Source of the DNA: Nostocoides sp.
Lineage (GTDB): Bacteria > Actinomycetota > Actinomycetes > Actinomycetales > Dermatophilaceae
NCBI GenBank assembly: GCA_016716625.1
Contig: JADJVJ010000001.1
Coordinates: forward strand, 558,001-622,000
Direction of reading: 5' to 3'
DNA: 64,000 nucleotides
A program made the position numbers and the translations under genes. Below, piece after piece: positions 24,971 to 35,725 of the stretch (positions are counted from its first letter, which is position 1; each line of letters starts with the position of its first letter). The notes beneath the pieces were generated by a model, which was given only the letters and a program-made list of their open reading frames with translations, was not told the origin of the DNA and did not search any database.

Positions 24971-25006
24971 CCCTGCACCATAACGGGCATCGCTACGGTC
25001 ATGTCC
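24971..25006. promoter_or_regulatory. Face-to-face promoters pucR / DUF2877 operon
   Basis: The minus-strand -10 box TATGGT (24982-24977) lies 6 bases before the pucR GTG; the plus-strand -10 box TACGGT (24994-24999) lies 7 bases before ATG 25007. The two -10 boxes are only 11 bases apart, so each -35 region overlaps the other start. Transcription in the two directions should exclude each other. Confidence 0.5.
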
Positions 25007-25837
25007 ATGGGCACCTCCACGGCTCCGGTGAGCGAGCGCAGGGCCCTTCGGGCGGCCTACTCACCGCTCACGGCCGCCCACGTCACCGGGCCGATGCAGA
25101 GCGGCATCGTGCTGGCCACCTATACCAAGGGCATCTACATCGGCCTCTCCGGCGCCGCGGCCGTGCTGCCCGTGGTCGCCTCGGACGCTCTCGCCCTGCC
25201 GACCGCGCTCCGGCTCGGGATGCGCTCGGATGAGATCTCCTGGGGGACCGAAATCGGCAGCGTCGTACCGGTGGGCAACGGCCGGGTGGAACTCCCCGGT
25301 TTCGACGTCCGCGCCGTCCGGCAGTGGCGACCAGCGCAGGTCCGCCGACCGGTACCCGAGGGTGACGGGGTGCACCCGCGTCGCGCCCTGCGAAAACGCT
25401 GGCGAGACCTCGACCGGGCGCTTGCGGATCGGATCACCGACGCCATGCGTGACCCGCGCCAGGTACGCCATCTGCTCGGCCGCGGCTACGGGCTCACTCC
25501 CAGCTGCGATGACGCCCTGAGCGGGGCCCTGCTCGTCGCCCATGGCCTCCGCCTCGAACCCACCCTGGCGGCTGCGGTCCGCAAGCACGTCCACCGGACC
25601 ACGAGCCTGTCCGGCTCCTTCCTGCTCGCCGCGATCGACGGCTACGCCACCCCGCCGGTCGCCGCCTTCGTTTCGGCGGCGCTTGCCGGGGAGGCCCGGG
25701 CCAGCGAGGCCCTGCTTCCGGCCGTCCTGGCCATCGGGCACTCCTCCGGACGCGACATTGTGTCCGGAGTCCTCGGGGCGTTGCGCACGCTGCCGACCGA
25801 CCTCACCCTCCCCGACGAAGGAGCGAACCGCCCGTGA
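25007..25837 (+). CDS. DUF2877 protein (YlbF/AllH-like)
   Basis: A 276-residue DUF2877 protein. Family motifs are GRGYGLTPSCDDALSG near residues 160-175 (usually GDD; here CDD), TTSLSGSFLLAAIDG near 195-209 and GHSSGRDIVSGVLGAL near 245-260. The E. coli relative YlbF, with FdrA and YlbE, has been linked to the oxamate carbamoyltransferase step of allantoin use (AllFGH). I chose ATG 25007 because TACGGT ends 7 bases before it; ATG 25001 is possible. Its stop overlaps the fdrA GTG by 4 bases. Confidence 0.88.
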   Translation: MGTSTAPVSERRALRAAYSPLTAAHVTGPMQSGIVLATYTKGIYIGLSGAAAVLPVVASDALALPTALRLGMRSDEISWGTEIGSVVPVGNGRVELPGFDVRAVRQWRPAQVRRPVPEGDGVHPRRALRKRWRDLDRALADRITDAMRDPRQVRHLLGRGYGLTPSCDDALSGALLVAHGLRLEPTLAAAVRKHVHRTTSLSGSFLLAAIDGYATPPVAAFVSAALAGEARASEALLPAVLAIGHSSGRDIVSGVLGALRTLPTDLTLPDEGANRP

Positions 25838-27357
25838 CGACCTCCGACCTCACCCACGTCGAGCTGCGGCGTGGCACCTACTACGACTCGGTGACCCTCA
25901 TGCAGGTCTCCCAACGGGTTGCCCGGGCCGACGGGGTCGCCGCCGCCCAGGTCGCCATGGCGACCGAACTCAACGTCGAGGTGCTCCGCGGGATGGGTTT
26001 CCCCGTCCCCGACGAGGCCGCTCCCAACGATCTCGTCATCGCGGTCCGCGCCGAGAGCGCTGCCGGATCGGCGGGCATCGAGGCCGGGCTGGCCGCCGTT
26101 GACGAAGCGCTCACCGCGACCCGCTCGACCACCTCCGGTGGCGCGGGCGGGTTCGGCTCGGCCCCTCCGCCGCGCACCGTGGGGGCCGCGGTCAGGACCG
26201 GTGCGGCCAGCATCGCCGTCATCTCCGTCCCGGGGCAGCACGCGGTGACCGAGACCTACGACGCGATCGCCGCCGGGGTGTCGGTCATGCTCTTCTCCGA
26301 CAACGTCTCGGTCGCGGACGAGATCGCCCTCAAAGATGCGGCCGCGGCCGCCGACGTCCTCGTCATGGGGCCCGACTGTGGCACCGCCATGGTCGGCGGG
26401 GTCGCCCTCGGCTTCGCCAACGTCGTCCGCGGCGGTGGCATCGGACTCGTCGCGGCGTCCGGCACCGGAGCCCAGCAGGTCATGTGCCTGCTCGATGTCG
26501 CCGGGCTCGGCGTGAGCCACTGCCTTGGGGTGGGTGGCCGGGACCTCAAGGCGGCCGTCGGCGGGCGCTCGACCCGGCAGGCGCTCACCGCGCTCGCCGC
26601 CGACCCTGACACCAGCCACGTCCTCGTCGTCTCCAAACCCCCGGACGAGGCCGTGCTCACCGCCATGCGGGCGTATGCCGGTGAGCTCGGGCTCGACGTC
26701 GCCTGGGCCATCCTCGGCGAGGGTCGTGACGACCTCACCACGAGCGTCGAGGGATTCCTGCGGGGCCTCGGCCATGAGGTGCCGTCCTGGCCGTCGGCGG
26801 TGGCGCCCGACCCGGCACCAGACCTGCCGCGCGGCGGCTCACTGCGCGGGCTCTTCTGCGGCGGAACCCTGGCGGATGAGGCCATGTTCCTTGCCGCCGC
26901 CGAGCTCGGAGCCATCCGCTCCAACATCGCCCACGAGAATGACCTGCTCCTCGGGCCCGCACTGACCGACGCCGGCCATCTCGTCATCGACTTCGGCGAC
27001 GACGGGATGACCCAGGGCCGGGCCCACCCGATGATCGACCCGTCCCTGAGGATGGAGCGGATCGCCGCCGAGGCACTTGACCCGACCTGCGGGGTCTTGC
27101 TGCTCGACCTGGTTCTCGGCTACGGCTCCCACCCCGACCCCGCCGAGGATTTGGCGCACGCCATCGCTTCCGCCCAGGCCACGGCGCGTGAGGCGGGCAG
27201 GTCGCTGCCCGTCGTGGTCTCGCTCACCGGGACTGACGGTGATCCACAGAACGCGACTCGGACCATGAGCAAGCTGCACGCGGCCGGCGCGAGCGTCTTC
27301 GTCAGCAACCGCGACGCCACCAGACATGCCCTCTCGAGCCTGAGGAGCCACTCGTGA
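25834..27357 (+). CDS. fdrA: FdrA family protein (acyl-CoA synthetase-like, AllF-like)
   Basis: A 507-residue FdrA protein with two CoA-ligase-like domains. GPDCGTAMVGGVALG near residues 186-200, ASGTGAQQVMCLLD near 210-223 and GVGGRDLKAAVGG near 232-244 are the succinyl-CoA synthetase-like nucleotide or phosphate loops. In E. coli FdrA belongs to the AllFGH set proposed to catalyse carbamoyl transfer between oxalurate and phosphate. Start GTG; overlaps 4 bases with genes on both sides, so the three products are probably made in equal amounts and form a complex. Confidence 0.92.
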   Translation: MTTSDLTHVELRRGTYYDSVTLMQVSQRVARADGVAAAQVAMATELNVEVLRGMGFPVPDEAAPNDLVIAVRAESAAGSAGIEAGLAAVDEALTATRSTTSGGAGGFGSAPPPRTVGAAVRTGAASIAVISVPGQHAVTETYDAIAAGVSVMLFSDNVSVADEIALKDAAAAADVLVMGPDCGTAMVGGVALGFANVVRGGGIGLVAASGTGAQQVMCLLDVAGLGVSHCLGVGGRDLKAAVGGRSTRQALTALAADPDTSHVLVVSKPPDEAVLTAMRAYAGELGLDVAWAILGEGRDDLTTSVEGFLRGLGHEVPSWPSAVAPDPAPDLPRGGSLRGLFCGGTLADEAMFLAAAELGAIRSNIAHENDLLLGPALTDAGHLVIDFGDDGMTQGRAHPMIDPSLRMERIAAEALDPTCGVLLLDLVLGYGSHPDPAEDLAHAIASAQATAREAGRSLPVVVSLTGTDGDPQNATRTMSKLHAAGASVFVSNRDATRHALSSLRSHS

Positions 27358-28760
27358 CCACCCCACTGCGCGGTCTGCTCGACCGCGACGTCGTCGCCGC
27401 GACCGCCGGAGTCGGCCTGTTTGCCGAGGCACTTCGCGACCAGGCCGTTCCGGTCACCGAAACCGAATGGGCGCCGCCCATGGCCGGTACCGAGGCCGAC
27501 CTTGCCACGGTCATGGCCGACCGGCGGCGGGTCGAGGCCAACGCGCTGGCCTTCGCTCGGATGACGGCCGCGGAAGCCAAGCTCGTCGACGTCCGCCCGG
27601 CCGCGCAGGCCCTCTCGCTCGAACGCGGCACCTTCCTGCACGCCGGTCCGCCATTGGAGTGGGCGCGCGCCTCCGGACCGATGCGGGGCGCGCTTATTGG
27701 TGCGGTCCTCCTCGAAGGCCTTGCCGACACCCCCGAGCAAGCCGAGGAGCAGCTCGCCGCGGGTCACTACACCCTCGAACCGTGCCATCACCGGGATGCC
27801 GTCGGTCCCATGGCCGGGGTCGTCTCACCGTCGATGTGGATGTACGAACTGCGCGATGACGTCCACGACAACACCTCGTGGTGTTCCCTCAACGAGGGTC
27901 TCGGCAAGGTGCTTCGCTACGGGGCCTACGGACCCGAGGTCATCGACCGGCTGCATTGGATGACTCGCGTCCTCGGGCCGCTCCTGCAGCAGTCGGTGCG
28001 CGCCAGCGGACCCTTCGACATCAAGTCGATCATCGCCCAGATGCTCCAGATGGGCGACGAAGGCCACAACCGCAACCGGGCGGGGTCACTCATGCTCCTG
28101 CGGGAGCTGCTTCCCGGTCTCATCACGGCCGACGCACCGAGTGCCGACATCGCCGAAGTGGTGCGCTTCTCCGGGGCCAACGAGCATTTCTTCCTCAACC
28201 TCGGGATGCCCGCCTGCAAGCTCGCCACCCTGGCCGCGCACAACATCCCGGGTTGCACGATCGTCACGACCATGGCCCGCAACGGCACCGACTTCGGCAT
28301 CCGCGTCTCCGGCGCCGGCGAGGAGTGGTTCGTCGGACCGGCGAACACCCCCGAAGGGCTCTTCCTCGGCTCCTTCGGGCCGGAGGACGCCAACCCCGAT
28401 ATCGGCGACTCGGCGATCACCGAGACCGGCGGCATCGGCGGCTTCGCCATGGCCGCAGCCCCGGCGATCGTGAAATTCGTCGGCGGGGACGTGCCGTTCG
28501 CGCTCGAGGCCACCCAGCGGATGTACGGCATCACCGAAGGTGAGCACACGGCATACACCGTGCCGATTCTGGAGTTCCGCGGCACGCCCACCGGCATCGA
28601 CGTGACCAAGGTGGTGCGCACCGGCATCCTCCCGCAGATCAACACCGGCATGGCCGGGGCCGTTGCCGGGGTCGGCCAAGTCGGCGCCGGACTGGTCACC
28701 CCACCGGTCCAATGCTTCCCGGCGGCGCTGGCTTCCCTGGCCCGTCGCGCCGAACTCTGA
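27354..28760 (+). CDS. DUF1116 protein (YlbE/AllG-like)
   Basis: A 468-residue DUF1116 protein. Conserved stretches include HRDAVGPMAGVVSPSMWMYE near residues 143-162, MGDEGHNRNRAGSLMLLREL near 229-248 and NGTDFGIRVSGAGEEWFVGP near 304-323. It is the third subunit of the YlbF-FdrA-YlbE set. No carbamate kinase (AllK) or ureidoglycolate dehydrogenase gene follows, as would be expected in a complete anaerobic allantoin cluster; folD comes next, with its own -10-like box. Confidence 0.92.
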   Translation: MTTPLRGLLDRDVVAATAGVGLFAEALRDQAVPVTETEWAPPMAGTEADLATVMADRRRVEANALAFARMTAAEAKLVDVRPAAQALSLERGTFLHAGPPLEWARASGPMRGALIGAVLLEGLADTPEQAEEQLAAGHYTLEPCHHRDAVGPMAGVVSPSMWMYELRDDVHDNTSWCSLNEGLGKVLRYGAYGPEVIDRLHWMTRVLGPLLQQSVRASGPFDIKSIIAQMLQMGDEGHNRNRAGSLMLLRELLPGLITADAPSADIAEVVRFSGANEHFFLNLGMPACKLATLAAHNIPGCTIVTTMARNGTDFGIRVSGAGEEWFVGPANTPEGLFLGSFGPEDANPDIGDSAITETGGIGGFAMAAAPAIVKFVGGDVPFALEATQRMYGITEGEHTAYTVPILEFRGTPTGIDVTKVVRTGILPQINTGMAGAVAGVGQVGAGLVTPPVQCFPAALASLARRAEL

Positions 28761-28783
28761 TCAGGCTCTGGCAGGATGACGGC

Positions 28784-29647
28784 GTGACGGCACAGCGACT
28801 CGACGGTTCGGCCATTCTCGCGACGATCAAAGAGGAACTCCGAGGTCGGGTCGCGCGGCTCGCTGACCAAGGCATCGTTCCCGGCTTGGGTACCATCCTC
28901 GTCGGCGACGACCCGGGGAGCCACTGGTATGTCGGCGCCAAGCATCGGGACTGTGCCGAGATCGGGATCCGCGGCATCCGCCGCGATCTGCCGGCCGGAT
29001 CCACCCAGGACGAGGTCCTCGAGGTTGTTGCCGAACTCAACGCCGACCCTTCGTGTACCGGGTTCATCGTCCAACAGCCGACCGGTCTCGACGAGCACGC
29101 AATCCTCTCGGCAGTCGACCCCGGCAAGGACGTCGACGGGCTTCACCCGACCAACCTCGGCTGGCTCGTCCTCGGGCACCCGGCGCCGCTGCCGTGCACC
29201 CCGGTCGGCTGCATTGAGTTGCTCCGCCGGTACGACGTGCCGATCGCCGGCGCCCACGTCGTCGTCGTCGGCCGCGGCCTCACCGTCGGGCGCCCCCTGG
29301 GGCTCATCCTCACGCGACGCTCGGAAAACGCCACGGTGACCCTGTGCCACACGGGGACGAAGGACCTGGCGGCCGAGGTGCGGCGCGCCGACATCGTCAT
29401 CGCTGCCGCCGGGGTGCCCGGGATCATTACCGCGGACATGGTCAAGCCCGGAGCCGCGGTCCTCGACGTCGGTGTCTCCCGAGCCGAGGACGAGACCGGC
29501 CGAAGCACCATCGCCGGCGATGTCGCCGACGACGTCGCGCAGGTAGCCGGCTACATCAGTCCCAACCCGGGCGGGGTGGGGCCGATGACCCGCGCCATGC
29601 TTCTCACCAATGTCGTTGAGATTGCCGAGGAAGCCGCACGTCGATGA
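28784..29647 (+). CDS. folD: Methylene-THF dehydrogenase / methenyl-THF cyclohydrolase
   Basis: Bifunctional one-carbon enzyme (287 residues). The catalytic lysine is in WYVGAKHRDCAEIGI, and VDGLHPTNLGWL, PCTPVGCIELL, GRGLTVGRPLG (NADP site) and NPGGVGPMTRAML are family motifs. The N-terminus is short compared with E. coli FolD. GTG 28784 follows CAGGAT (28772-28777) by 6 bases. Coupled with the DUF3017 gene by an ATGA overlap, a typical actinobacterial pairing. Confidence 0.95.
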   Translation: MTAQRLDGSAILATIKEELRGRVARLADQGIVPGLGTILVGDDPGSHWYVGAKHRDCAEIGIRGIRRDLPAGSTQDEVLEVVAELNADPSCTGFIVQQPTGLDEHAILSAVDPGKDVDGLHPTNLGWLVLGHPAPLPCTPVGCIELLRRYDVPIAGAHVVVVGRGLTVGRPLGLILTRRSENATVTLCHTGTKDLAAEVRRADIVIAAAGVPGIITADMVKPGAAVLDVGVSRAEDETGRSTIAGDVADDVAQVAGYISPNPGGVGPMTRAMLLTNVVEIAEEAARR

Positions 29648-29937
29648 GCGGTGAGGCCGACGAGGTCCTTCGGCGACGTCCGTTACGGGGCTGGTGGGCC
29701 GTCGCCGCCGGGCTGCTCGTCGGGTTCGCGTTTGCGGTCACCGACCATATGTGGCGGGCGACGGCCTCGTTCAGCGGCAGTCTGCTGCTCGCCGCGTTGC
29801 TGCGCTGGTTCGCCCCGCCGGAGGTCGCCGGTGGACTCGTGGTCCGGCGGCGGGCGATCGACGTGCTGGTGCTGCTGGTGCTCGCGGTCGGGGTGGCCGT
29901 GAGCGGCTTCACCCTCAACCTGACCGCCCGCCCCTGA
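29644..29937 (+). CDS. DUF3017 membrane protein
   Basis: A 97-residue protein with three hydrophobic segments (about 17-34, 43-57 and 71-92) and a short Arg-rich N-terminus; it matches the actinobacterial DUF3017 family, almost always found right after folD. Function unknown. The start ATG overlaps the folD stop by 4 bases. Confidence 0.88.
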   Translation: MSGEADEVLRRRPLRGWWAVAAGLLVGFAFAVTDHMWRATASFSGSLLLAALLRWFAPPEVAGGLVVRRRAIDVLVLLVLAVGVAVSGFTLNLTARP

Positions 29938-29958
29938 TCTCCTGCGTGATCGTTGGGC

Positions 29959-30942
29959 TCAGATGAGGCCGAGCTCCGTGACCTGGTCGCGCTCGGCGGC
30001 GAGGCGAGCCACCGAGGCCTCGATCCGCTGCCGGCTGAAGTCGTTGAGGTCAAGGCCCTGGACGATCGCGTACTGGCCGTTCTCCACGGTGCACGGGAAG
30101 GAACTGATGAGGCCCTGCGTGAGGCCGTAGGAGCCGTCGCTCGGGACCGACATCGAGACCACGCCACCGTTCGTACCGAGCATCCAGTCGCGCATGTGGT
30201 CGATGGTCGCGTTCGCTGCGGAGGCGGCCGAGGAGAGCCCTCGGGCCTTGATGATGGCGCCACCGCGGGTCGCCACGGTCGGGATGTAGGTATCGGAGAT
30301 CCAGGCCTCGTCGACGAGGTCCGCGGCGACCCGGCCACCCACGGTGGTGTGGAACAGGTCGGGGTACATCGAGTCGTCGTGGTTGCCCCAGATGGCGAGG
30401 TTCTTGATGTCGTCCACCGGAACCTCGAGCTTCTTGGCGAGCATGGACTTGGCCCGGTTGTGGTCGAGGCGGGTCAGCGCGTTGAACCGCTCCTGGGGAA
30501 TGTCCGGAGCGTTGCGCATGGCGATGAGGGCGTTGGTGTTGGCCGGGTTCCCGGTGACGAGGATTTTGACGTCGTCCGCGGCCACCTTGTTGAGCGCGGC
30601 CCCCTGGCCGGTGAAGATCCGACCGTTGGCGGCGAGCAGATCGGCGCGGTCCATGCCTTCCTTGCGCGGCATGGCGCCGACGAGCATCGCCGCGTTGACC
30701 CCGTCGAAGACCTGCTCCGGGTCGTCGCCGATGACGACGTTGGCCAGGGTCGGGAAGGCACAGTCGTCGAGTTCCATGACGACACCCTCGAGCGCCTTGA
30801 GGGCGGGGGTGATCTCGAGCAGCCGCAACTCGATCGGGGTGTCCGGGCCGAGCAGGGAACCGCTGGCCAAGCGGAAGAGCAGGCTGTAACCGATCTGGCC
30901 GGCAGCGCCGGTCACGGCGACCTTGACGGGTGTGGTGCTCAC
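29959..30942 (-). CDS. mdh: Malate dehydrogenase
   Basis: NAD-dependent TCA-cycle enzyme of 327 residues. The Rossmann motif is VAVTGAAGQIGYSLLFRLA at about residues 8-26; the catalytic Asp/Arg segment TRLDHNRAKSMLAKK and the His segment AIWGNHDDSMYPD (usually GNHSATQYPD; substituted here) are present. Size and sequence fit the actinobacterial cytoplasmic type. GTG start. No clear -10 box at leaderless distance is seen. Confidence 0.96.
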   Translation of the reverse strand: MSTTPVKVAVTGAAGQIGYSLLFRLASGSLLGPDTPIELRLLEITPALKALEGVVMELDDCAFPTLANVVIGDDPEQVFDGVNAAMLVGAMPRKEGMDRADLLAANGRIFTGQGAALNKVAADDVKILVTGNPANTNALIAMRNAPDIPQERFNALTRLDHNRAKSMLAKKLEVPVDDIKNLAIWGNHDDSMYPDLFHTTVGGRVAADLVDEAWISDTYIPTVATRGGAIIKARGLSSAASAANATIDHMRDWMLGTNGGVVSMSVPSDGSYGLTQGLISSFPCTVENGQYAIVQGLDLNDFSRQRIEASVARLAAERDQVTELGLI

Positions 30943-30991
30943 GGGAGATACGCCTCTTTACCTCGTGGGTGACTGGACGTCTCCGACGTTA

Positions 30992-31807
30992 TCAGCGTGC
31001 AGCGTCGGGGTTCACACCCTCGGCGACGCGGACATCGTCGGCGTCGATGGAACCGCTGATGTCGCGGTCGCGGCGATCGACCCCGGTGACCAGGTGGAAG
31101 GTGGCGCCGGCAATGGCCGCACCGACGATCGGGGCCAGCCAGAAGGCCCAGAGTTGCGCGGGAGCCCCTGCCCCGTTGAAGAACGCGACGGCAGTGGAGC
31201 GGGCCGGGTTGACCGACGTGTTGGAGATCGGGATGGAGATGAGGTGGATGAGAGTCAGGCCCAGCCCGATGGCGATCGGGGCGAAGCCCTGCGGGGCCCG
31301 GGAGTCGGTGGCCCCGAGGATGATGTAGAGGAAGACGGCGGTGAGGATGGCCTCGGCGACGAGCACCGCCATGAGGGAGTAGCCGCCGGGGGAGTTCTCC
31401 GCGTAGCCATTGGCTGCCATGTGGCCGGTGGCGTCGAAACCGGACTTGCCGCGGGCGATTCCCCACAGGGCGAGACCGGCGAGCAGACCGCCGACGACCT
31501 GGGCGGCGACATAGCCCGGGACGTCGCGCCACTCGAACCGCTTCGCCACCGAGAGCCCGATGGTGACCGCCGGGTTGAAGTGTCCCCCGGAGATGTGCCC
31601 CACGGCATACGCCATGGTGAGCACCGTGAGACCGAAGGCGAGGGAGACGCCGACGAACCCGATGCCTAGCAGCATGCTCTGCCCGGCGACGATGTTGGGA
31701 GCGACGAACGTCGCGGCGAAGATCGCCGAACCGCATCCGCCGAAGACGAGCCAGAAGGTCCCGAGGAGCTCGGCTCCGAGGCGCTGCGACATCTTGGGTG
31801 TGTTCAT
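30992..31807 (-). CDS. Aquaporin (MIP family channel, AqpZ-like)
   Basis: Six-helix water or glycerol channel of 271 residues. Both pore motifs are present: SGGHFNPAVTIG and NTSVNPARSTAVA. ELLGTFWLVFGGCGSA near the start is AqpZ-like. A hydrophilic tail of about 30 residues rich in Asp and Arg follows the last helix. ATG 31807 is chosen because CACAAT (31820-31815) ends 7 bases upstream; two earlier in-frame starts (31816, 31825) are possible. Confidence 0.92.
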   Translation of the reverse strand: MNTPKMSQRLGAELLGTFWLVFGGCGSAIFAATFVAPNIVAGQSMLLGIGFVGVSLAFGLTVLTMAYAVGHISGGHFNPAVTIGLSVAKRFEWRDVPGYVAAQVVGGLLAGLALWGIARGKSGFDATGHMAANGYAENSPGGYSLMAVLVAEAILTAVFLYIILGATDSRAPQGFAPIAIGLGLTLIHLISIPISNTSVNPARSTAVAFFNGAGAPAQLWAFWLAPIVGAAIAGATFHLVTGVDRRDRDISGSIDADDVRVAEGVNPDAAR

Positions 31808-31890
31808 GGTCGCCATTGTGCCCACACCGAAGGCCCAACGCGCGGCGTATGTCGTCGAACGCGCCGGTGGGTCCTCGATGCCACCCTCGC

Positions 31891-34110
<2,220 letters not shown>

Positions 34111-34139
34111 GGGGGACTCCCGGGGATCGAGGGCAGATA

Positions 34140-34162
34140 TCTTGACGTCAAGAGAAACTCTA
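34140..34162 (-). promoter_or_regulatory. icd promoter with 14-bp palindrome
   Basis: TCTTGACGTCAAGA at 34140-34153 is a perfect palindrome. On the minus strand TAGAGT (34162-34157) lies just upstream, so the palindrome covers the expected transcription start, a classic repressor position. The -10 box overlaps the stop codon of the S10 peptidase gene. The regulator is unknown. Confidence 0.5.
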
Positions 34163-35695
34163 GCGTATGTCGTTCGCGCTCTTCCCGGCCCGACCGGTGC
34201 TGGAGCGGCGGACGAAGTCGGCCAGATCCGCGCTCTGGCGGATCCGTGACGGCTCGTGGACGTACATCATGTGCCCGGCCGGGTAGTAGCAGTGCTCGAT
34301 CCGGTCCTGGGCCGGCGCGGGGATGTCGAGGTGCGCGATGACCTGCTCGGCGCCGAAGAACGGAGTCGCCCCATCGGTGTAGCCGTAGGCGACGTGGACC
34401 CGCAGGTCGGGGTTGGCCCGCAGTACGCGGGAGAGCTGCGAGGTCACCGAGACCGGCTTGCCTTCGAACTCCTTGAAGGACCACTCCTCATTGGCCTTCA
34501 TCGAGAGCTGGGTGTAGGCCAGGTCGCTCTGGTAGCCGAGTTCGGCCCGCACATAGTGGTTCCACGCCGCGGCATACGACCCGCCGATGGCGTCGTGCGA
34601 GGGATCGTCGGCCATGATCTCGGCGTTGCCCGCGGGAGCCGGGCCGGTGAACCGGGAGTCGAGGCGCCCGACGACGAGGCCGCGATCCCGGAGCAGCTCG
34701 GCGAAGAAGCGCAGGTGCTCGATCCGCAGATTCGCCCGCAGGAGCCACTGCGGACTGAGCCCGGTCAGTCGGGCCAGGCGCTCGGCATGCGCCTGCTTCT
34801 CGTCGGAGGGCAGGTGTGAGCCCCGGGAGAGCGCCAGGAGATACTCCCCGGCGGCATACTCCCGGGCTTCGGCGAGAACGCTCTCCAACGGGGTGTCCCC
34901 GAGCAGCCCGTGGTAGTGCGCCACGGCGGCATAGGTGGGCAGGAAGGCCAGGCTCGCGCGGTCGGGGTCGGCGTCGGCGTCGAGCCGGGCGAAGTCCAGG
35001 GCGCAGGAGATGAGGATGAGCCCGTTGAGGTACATCCCACGCTGGGTCTGCAGATGCTCGGCGAGGGCCGCGGCCCGGGTGGTGCCGTAGGACTCGCCGG
35101 CGATGAACTTGGGCGAGAGCCATCGCTGGTTCCGGCTCGTCCAGGCGCGGATGAGTTCGGCGACCGACTCGATGTCCGCGGTGAAACCGTGGAACTCCTT
35201 GGCCTTCTCGCCCTCGGTCGGCCGGGAGTAGCCGGTCGAGACCGGGTCGATGAAGACGAGGTCGGACACCGCGAGCAGGCTCTCCGGGTTGTCGAGCAGA
35301 CCATAGGGCGGGGGAGTGAGCGCGCCGACGTCACCGCTGTCGACCCGGCGCGGACCGAGCAGGCCCAGGTGCAACCAGACCGAACTGGACCCAGGACCGC
35401 CGTTGAAGGCGAAGGTCACCGGGCGCTCATGGGGCGCGCGCCCCTTGGGCGGATCAACGACATACGAGGTCATCGACATCACGGCGTGCGGGCGGTGTCC
35501 GGAGAAGGTGCCGTCCGCCTCGGTGACCTCTTTGCGCAGGACGACTCTGCCGGTGCTCGCCGTGTAGCGCAGTCGGCGCGAGCCCACGGTGAGGGTATGC
35601 CGGGTGCTCACCAGGTCGTCGGTCACGCTCGGGCCCCCTTCCGCGGCGTCCGGCGTGGCTTTGGTGGAGGGCTCGGTGGGGGTGGTCTCAGTCAC
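34160..35695 (-). CDS. S10 family serine carboxypeptidase
   Basis: A 511-residue alpha/beta-hydrolase of peptidase family S10. Motifs: FNGGPGSSSVWLHLGLLGPR (oxyanion region), IAGESYGTTRAAAL (catalytic Ser), YGYTDGATPFFGAEQ (catalytic Asp) and YPAGHMMYVHEP (catalytic His). No signal peptide is seen, so it is probably intracellular, acting on peptide C-termini. The start is one of two adjacent GTG codons; TACCGT (35707-35702) lies 6 bases before 35695. The first 30 residues are Thr/Pro/Glu-rich. Confidence 0.9.
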   Translation of the reverse strand: MTETTPTEPSTKATPDAAEGGPSVTDDLVSTRHTLTVGSRRLRYTASTGRVVLRKEVTEADGTFSGHRPHAVMSMTSYVVDPPKGRAPHERPVTFAFNGGPGSSSVWLHLGLLGPRRVDSGDVGALTPPPYGLLDNPESLLAVSDLVFIDPVSTGYSRPTEGEKAKEFHGFTADIESVAELIRAWTSRNQRWLSPKFIAGESYGTTRAAALAEHLQTQRGMYLNGLILISCALDFARLDADADPDRASLAFLPTYAAVAHYHGLLGDTPLESVLAEAREYAAGEYLLALSRGSHLPSDEKQAHAERLARLTGLSPQWLLRANLRIEHLRFFAELLRDRGLVVGRLDSRFTGPAPAGNAEIMADDPSHDAIGGSYAAAWNHYVRAELGYQSDLAYTQLSMKANEEWSFKEFEGKPVSVTSQLSRVLRANPDLRVHVAYGYTDGATPFFGAEQVIAHLDIPAPAQDRIEHCYYPAGHMMYVHEPSRIRQSADLADFVRRSSTGRAGKSANDIR

Positions 35696-35725
35696 CACCT
35701 GACGGTAACCGTTACGCTGCCGGCC

